Positions 6,755-8,940 of a DNA stretch of 8,940 nucleotides are shown piece by piece; the first letter of the stretch is position 1; the number at the start of each line of letters is the position of its first letter. The DNA comes from Geminicoccus sp035556675. GTDB taxonomy: Bacteria; Pseudomonadota; Alphaproteobacteria; Geminicoccales; Geminicoccaceae. The position numbers and the translations under genes are program-made. Location of the stretch: positions 1 to 8,940 of the forward strand of contig NZ_DATMFZ010000264.1 of assembly GCF_035556675.1 (NCBI RefSeq), read 5' to 3'. Below the pieces are notes generated by a model that was not told the origin of the DNA, did no database searches, and saw nothing but the letters and a program-made list of their open reading frames with translations.

Positions 6755-7639
6755 TTGCAAGTGGTCACCACCCTCACCCGCCTCGATCGTGCTGCCAGCG
6801 AGTTCGTGCCGGCCAGCAGCCCGGTGCGGCTGACCCTCTCCCCGCAGCCGGGACTGGAACTGGCGCTGGCACTGCGGCCCGGTGCCCATGAGGAAGCGAG
6901 CCTGGGCGATCCCATGCACAAGCTGGTGCTGGTCCGGGCCGGCATGCTCGATCTCGAGGGTGCCGCCGGTGGCTGGCTGGTGCTGTCCCAGCACATGGTG
7001 TTCATCCCGGCGGACCGCCCGTTCTCCCTGCGCACCCGCCCGGACACGCTGCTGATGGTCGTGCATCTCGACCCGCAGCGCACGCGCTGGTGCCACCAAG
7101 GCTGCTGGGTCGCCCCGGTACCACCTCTGGCCCTGCACCTGGTGGAGCGGGCGCTGGCCTGGGACGAGCAGACGGTGCGCGGTGACGCGCTGGCCGGCAG
7201 TCTGCTGCGTACGCTCGCCCTGCTCTGCCCCGAATGGTTCAGCAATCCGCGGATGCTGTGGATGCCGGCGGCCCGCAGCGAGGCAATGCGCACGGTGGTC
7301 CGCTATGTCGCCGACCATCTCGCTTCCGCCTCCGCGGCGCTGGCGGCCCGGGCAGCCGGCCTGTCGCAGCGCACCCTGCAGCGCCGCTGCCTGGACGAGT
7401 TGCAGATGACCTGGCGCGGCCTCTTGCGCGAGGTCCGGATGATGCGGGCGCTGGAACTCCTGTGCCAGGGTAGCCCGGTCGGAAGCGTCGCGGTCGAAGT
7501 CGGCTTCGAGAGCCTGTCGGCATTCACTGTCGCCTTCCGGGAGCGCTTCGGCATGCCGCCCAGCGCCTACCTGCACGCCGGCCGCACCGGCCTGCACGAC
7601 GCGGCTACCCGCCCCGGAAGGGGGCGCGTACCGGGCTGA
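6755..7639 (+). CDS. AraC-family transcriptional regulator
   Basis: 294 residues if started at TTG 6755 (GAGGGG 10 bases upstream). GTG 6761, GTG 6722 and TTG 6689 are alternatives in the same frame, and no ATG is available near the 5' end. I prefer 6755 because codon bias strengthens there. The N-terminal part (about 30-115) is beta-rich and cupin-like, the expected ligand-sensing domain: LELALALRPG, MHKLVLVRAGMLDLEG, LVLSQHMVFIPADRPFSLRT and TLLMVVHLDP. The C-terminal part (about 175-275) is the double helix-turn-helix: AALAARAAGLSQRTLQRRCL (194-213), then MTWRGLLREVRMMRALELL (218-236), VGSVAVEVGFESLSAFTVAF (242-261) and RFGMPPSAYL (264-273). GFESLSAFTVAFRERFG is the classic second helix block. 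It is divergent from the importer operon, so it most likely controls it in response to the transported compound; that link is inference from position. The last 20 residues are basic and probably disordered. Confidence 0.9.
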   Translation: MQVVTTLTRLDRAASEFVPASSPVRLTLSPQPGLELALALRPGAHEEASLGDPMHKLVLVRAGMLDLEGAAGGWLVLSQHMVFIPADRPFSLRTRPDTLLMVVHLDPQRTRWCHQGCWVAPVPPLALHLVERALAWDEQTVRGDALAGSLLRTLALLCPEWFSNPRMLWMPAARSEAMRTVVRYVADHLASASAALAARAAGLSQRTLQRRCLDELQMTWRGLLREVRMMRALELLCQGSPVGSVAVEVGFESLSAFTVAFRERFGMPPSAYLHAGRTGLHDAATRPGRGRVPG

Positions 7640-7647
7640 GCCGGTAC
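7628..7647 (+). terminator. hairpin around the AraC gene stop codon
   Basis: GTACCGG (7628-7634) pairs perfectly with CCGGTAC (7641-7647) over 7 bases. The TGA stop (7637-7639) lies in the 6-base loop. No T-run follows, so it is only a possible transcript-end or 3'-protecting structure. Confidence 0.35.
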
Positions 7648-7815
7648 CAAGCCAGACGGGATGGGTCGTGATGTCGCCGCGCCCACGCCCTGCGCTCGAT
7701 CCCTCGTTCCGGCAGACACTCGGAGCCATGCCCAAGACCGGCGAGTACCACAGCCGCTGCCGGAACCTTAACCTGCGACATGAAACCGGATGTTCCATCC
7801 TAAGAGGAAAGTCCA
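7640..7815. other. gene-poor stretch between AraC gene and small ORF
   Basis: An open frame starting at GTG 7668 / ATG 7671 runs through here into the small ORF downstream. It lacks a well-placed ribosome binding site, has no recognisable domain, and loses G/C third-position bias toward 7815. I treat it as leader or promoter DNA for the gene at 7816-8096, but cannot exclude a 141-residue reading. Confidence 0.4.
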
Positions 7816-7899
7816 ATGGAGATGTACAACATGGTTTCAGCAAGAGTGCGGCAATGTCTGAAGTCTGCTCCAAGCGTCGCCGCCCGCGCGCGCGCGTGA
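7816..7899 (+). CDS. 27-codon ORF with a good ribosome binding site, probable 5' part of the next gene
   Basis: ATG 7816 follows GAGGAAA (7804-7810) at 5 bases, the best ribosome binding site in this part of the window. The peptide begins MEMYNMVSARVRQCL and ends at a TGA (7897-7899) directly after a (CG)6 tract. It overlaps the longer ORF (7854-8096) in another frame. Removing one CG unit joins the two frames into one protein of about 92 residues. Its third-position G/C content over the overlap is higher than that of the other frame. It could be a real short peptide, an upstream coupling ORF, or the true N-terminus of a gene with a frameshift. Confidence 0.4.
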   Translation: MEMYNMVSARVRQCLKSAPSVAARARA

Positions 7900-8096
7900 A
7901 CATACAACGCGTCGAGGTCGGCGTCTGGGAAGAGGACCAGGAAGTCCTGCAGCGACTGGCGCATGCCCTGAACCTGAACGACCAGGCGGCGGCGAGCCTG
8001 CGGAAGATGCTGGTCGCCATATTGGCCGAAGAGCAGGGTTCCATGTCGCGCAGCCTGTTACTGGCCAAGTCGCCGTCCCATCGCCGGGACCATTGA
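7854..8096 (+). CDS. small hypothetical protein, basic N-terminus and helical C-terminal part
   Basis: 80 residues from ATG 7854, which has only a weak upstream site (AAGAG, 9 bases away). Starts at 7668/7671 in the same frame are possible. The first 20 residues are Arg/Lys-rich (SKRRRPRARVNIQRVEV). The centre looks alpha-helical, with heptad-like leucines: EDQEVLQRLAHALNLNDQ and AASLRKMLVAILAEEQ. No family is recognised. The lack of a good ribosome binding site here, while one lies out of frame at 7804-7810, is the reason to suspect a frameshift at the (CG)6 tract. It lies downstream of the AraC gene on the same strand but 176-215 bases away, so it is probably a separate unit. Confidence 0.45.
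   Translation: MSEVCSKRRRPRARVNIQRVEVGVWEEDQEVLQRLAHALNLNDQAAASLRKMLVAILAEEQGSMSRSLLLAKSPSHRRDH
7885..7896. repeat. (CG)6 dinucleotide tract
   Basis: Six CG units in a row lie exactly where two overlapping frames meet. Loss of one unit fuses the frame of ATG 7816 to the frame ending at 8096. This could be a slippage site in the genome or an indel in the assembly. Confidence 0.7.
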
Positions 8097-8099
8097 CGC

Positions 8100-8151
8100 T
8101 TCCAGGCCGTTCTGTGCCTTCGCGAGCTATTTTCACAGGTTATGCCTGGAA
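8100..8151. repeat. nested inverted repeat downstream of the small ORF
   Basis: TTCCAGGC (8100-8107) and GCCTGGAA (8144-8151) are exact inverted copies. Inside them CTGTG (8112-8116) pairs with CACAG (8134-8138). The whole would fold as an imperfect stem with a 17-base apical loop, starting 3 bases after the stop at 8096. It may mark a transcript end or a structured 3' region; no T-run follows. Confidence 0.4.
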
Positions 8152-8315
8152 ATCAGCCCTAAGACTCCCTCCTCGTTCTGAATATCGTCCGGTTGTCGCA
8201 CACCATGGGCTTCGCGCGTCCGTGAACTGCCTTTCGTGACTTTCATTCCGCAAAGCTACCGGAATCGGTTATGTGCGCTATGCAGTTGAAGGGATCAGTC
8301 GCGGAAGGACCGTGG

Positions 8316-8555
8316 ATGGCCAGGGTGCCGCAGGCGCTTCAGTTCAGGACGACCAGACACTCGTCCGGGCATGCCAAGGCCATGCCGGATCCCGACGCGG
8401 CACTGATCGAGGCAGTCGCAGCGGCACTGCTGAAGAGCGATGAGCGGTCAGAATGTCTGCGCGAGATCATCCGGCACCTGGCGCCATCAGATCATGACAA
8501 GCCTCACCTGAATTGGAACTGCGAGACCGACGACGGATCGGGCAGCCGGCACTAA
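8316..8555 (+). CDS. small hypothetical protein
   Basis: 79 residues from ATG 8316, which follows AAGGA (8305-8309) at 6 bases. ATG 8271 in the same frame would add 15 residues but has only a weak GGAA upstream. The centre is a probable helix pair: DAALIEAVAAALLKSDERSE and CLREIIRHLAPSDHDK. The end is polar and acidic (NCETDDGSGSRH). No family is recognised. It stops about 80 bases before the decayed transposase gene and may belong to an accessory stretch. Third-position bias is weaker than in the main operon, so it may not be a real gene. Confidence 0.35.
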   Translation: MARVPQALQFRTTRHSSGHAKAMPDPDAALIEAVAAALLKSDERSECLREIIRHLAPSDHDKPHLNWNCETDDGSGSRH

Positions 8556-8768
8556 GTAGGAAACTCGAACAACCCTCTACAGCTTTATGGTTTTCGATCG
8601 CCTGATCAGGGACGTCGGCTGACGCGGGTATGGCGGATGGCGCAGCTGTACTGGCGGTCGAATACGGCCTGAGCGCGGATCGGGCCGCATCTCCCCAGGG
8701 TCGGCCAAGTCGGCGACCGGCGGGTGATTCGCGGGATCCTGCCTATGCTCATGACCGGCTGCCGCCCG

Positions 8769-8788
8769 CCGAGGTCTCCTGACCTCGG
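8769..8788. repeat. perfect hairpin inside the transposase remnant
   Basis: CCGAGGTC (8769-8776) and GACCTCGG (8781-8788) form an 8-bp perfect stem with a TCCT loop. It lies in the stretch that has no counterpart in the transposase family. Confidence 0.6.
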
Positions 8789-8803
8789 TCCTTATGGGCA
8801 TGG

Positions 8804-8826
8804 ATGATCCGCCTGCTGCGGATCAT
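8804..8826. repeat. second perfect hairpin inside the transposase remnant
   Basis: ATGATCCGC (8804-8812) and GCGGATCAT (8818-8826) form a 9-bp perfect stem with a CTGCT loop. The right arm runs into recognisable transposase sequence and the left arm lies in the extra segment, as expected from a local inverted duplication. Confidence 0.6.
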
Positions 8827-8940
8827 GGCGGAACGTGCCGCCAGCCTGCGGCCGGCCATGGCCGCCTACAACCGCTGCAACAACAGACAACAGATGGTCG
8901 CGGCATGGTCTGTGGCAGCGCCTGTTCCAGCGCATTGCCG

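Larger units (their letters stand above)
8637..8940 (+). pseudogene. decayed IS5-family transposase, runs off the right edge
   Basis: One frame from ATG 8637 carries the recognisable N-terminus of IS5-family (IS427-like) transposases: MAQLYWRSNTA, then a TGA at 8670 where the family has Trp (usual SDAQW), then ARIGPHLPRVGQVGDRRVIR and GILPMLMTGC (8673-8762). The family form is IEPHLP...RRVDDRRVISGILHVLKTGC. A TGA follows at 8805. After it, in the same frame, come SWRNVPPACG (8823-8852), PPTT (8862-8873) and RWSRHGLWQRLFQRIA (8892-8939), matching WRDCPP.YG, TTIYNR and RWSRRGxWQRLF. Residues between TT and RW (AATTDN) are strongly altered. Two in-frame stops and a segment of about 55 bp without counterpart make it non-functional. 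The catalytic DDE core would lie beyond the window. Terminal inverted repeats were not identified; the left end should lie between about 8556 and 8637. Confidence 0.75.

Noticed and set aside
3025..6891. Long plus-strand open frames at 3025-4071, 4094-5311 and 5224-6891 opposite the importer genes
   Set aside because: The minus strand encodes binding protein, permease and ATPase with all expected motifs. The plus-strand products are low-complexity and unrelated to any family.
6704..8068. Long minus-strand open frame opposite the AraC gene and beyond
   Set aside because: The plus strand has a full AraC regulator. The minus product is Gln/Arg/Ala-rich with no domain and crosses the intergenic region without a start signal.
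8100..8151. Integron attC-like site
   Set aside because: The arms do not fit the GTTRRRY/RYYYAAC core pattern and no integrase or cassette array is present.
8577..8801. Minus-strand ORF opposite the transposase remnant
   Set aside because: The plus strand shows IS5-family transposase blocks. The minus product is Pro/Arg-rich and featureless.
1..8940. tRNA, rRNA, CRISPR array or origin of replication
   Set aside because: I found no cloverleaf with a TTC-A/G loop, no regularly spaced direct repeats, and no DnaA-box cluster or iteron set.

Overview
The window is high in G+C, and its genes strongly prefer G or C at third codon positions. Gene families and spacing suggest an alphaproteobacterium, perhaps of the Rhodospirillales/Geminicoccales/Rhizobiales sort. 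That placement is an inference, because there is no rRNA or other marker here. The first two thirds is compact chromosomal gene content. The last 1.3 kb looks like accessory DNA, with small unrecognised ORFs and a decayed insertion sequence.

Layout from left to right. (1) The 3' part of a DNA/RNA non-specific (NUC1/Serratia-type) endonuclease gene, cut by the window edge. (2) About 390 bp without a gene, holding several inverted repeats including a perfect 14-bp palindrome. (3) A gene for a small exported protein of an uncharacterised family, ending in a strong hairpin shared with the convergent operon. (4) A four-gene minus-strand operon at 6600-1583, read in the order two-domain sugar ABC ATPase, RbsC-type permease, periplasmic sugar-binding protein, LVIVD-repeat (beta-propeller-like) protein. 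(5) A divergent AraC-family regulator, 6755-7639. (6) Two small hypothetical ORFs. One of them appears split by a (CG)6 dinucleotide tract. (7) A degenerate IS5-family transposase that runs off the right edge.

How the genes work together (inference from order and family). The AraC protein probably senses the transported compound or a derivative and controls the divergent operon from the roughly 150-bp shared region. The ATPase, permease and binding protein form a CUT2/ribose-type importer. The LVIVD protein has no visible export signal, is the last cistron, and would act in the cytosol on the imported compound or as a partner protein. A 10-bp hairpin lies between the binding-protein gene and the LVIVD gene. 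It encloses the tempting ATG codons at 2893/2890 and sits where an mRNA-stabilising element that raises binding-protein output would be expected. The substrate of the importer and the activity of the LVIVD protein cannot be read from the sequence. This module is the best candidate for an undescribed system in the window.
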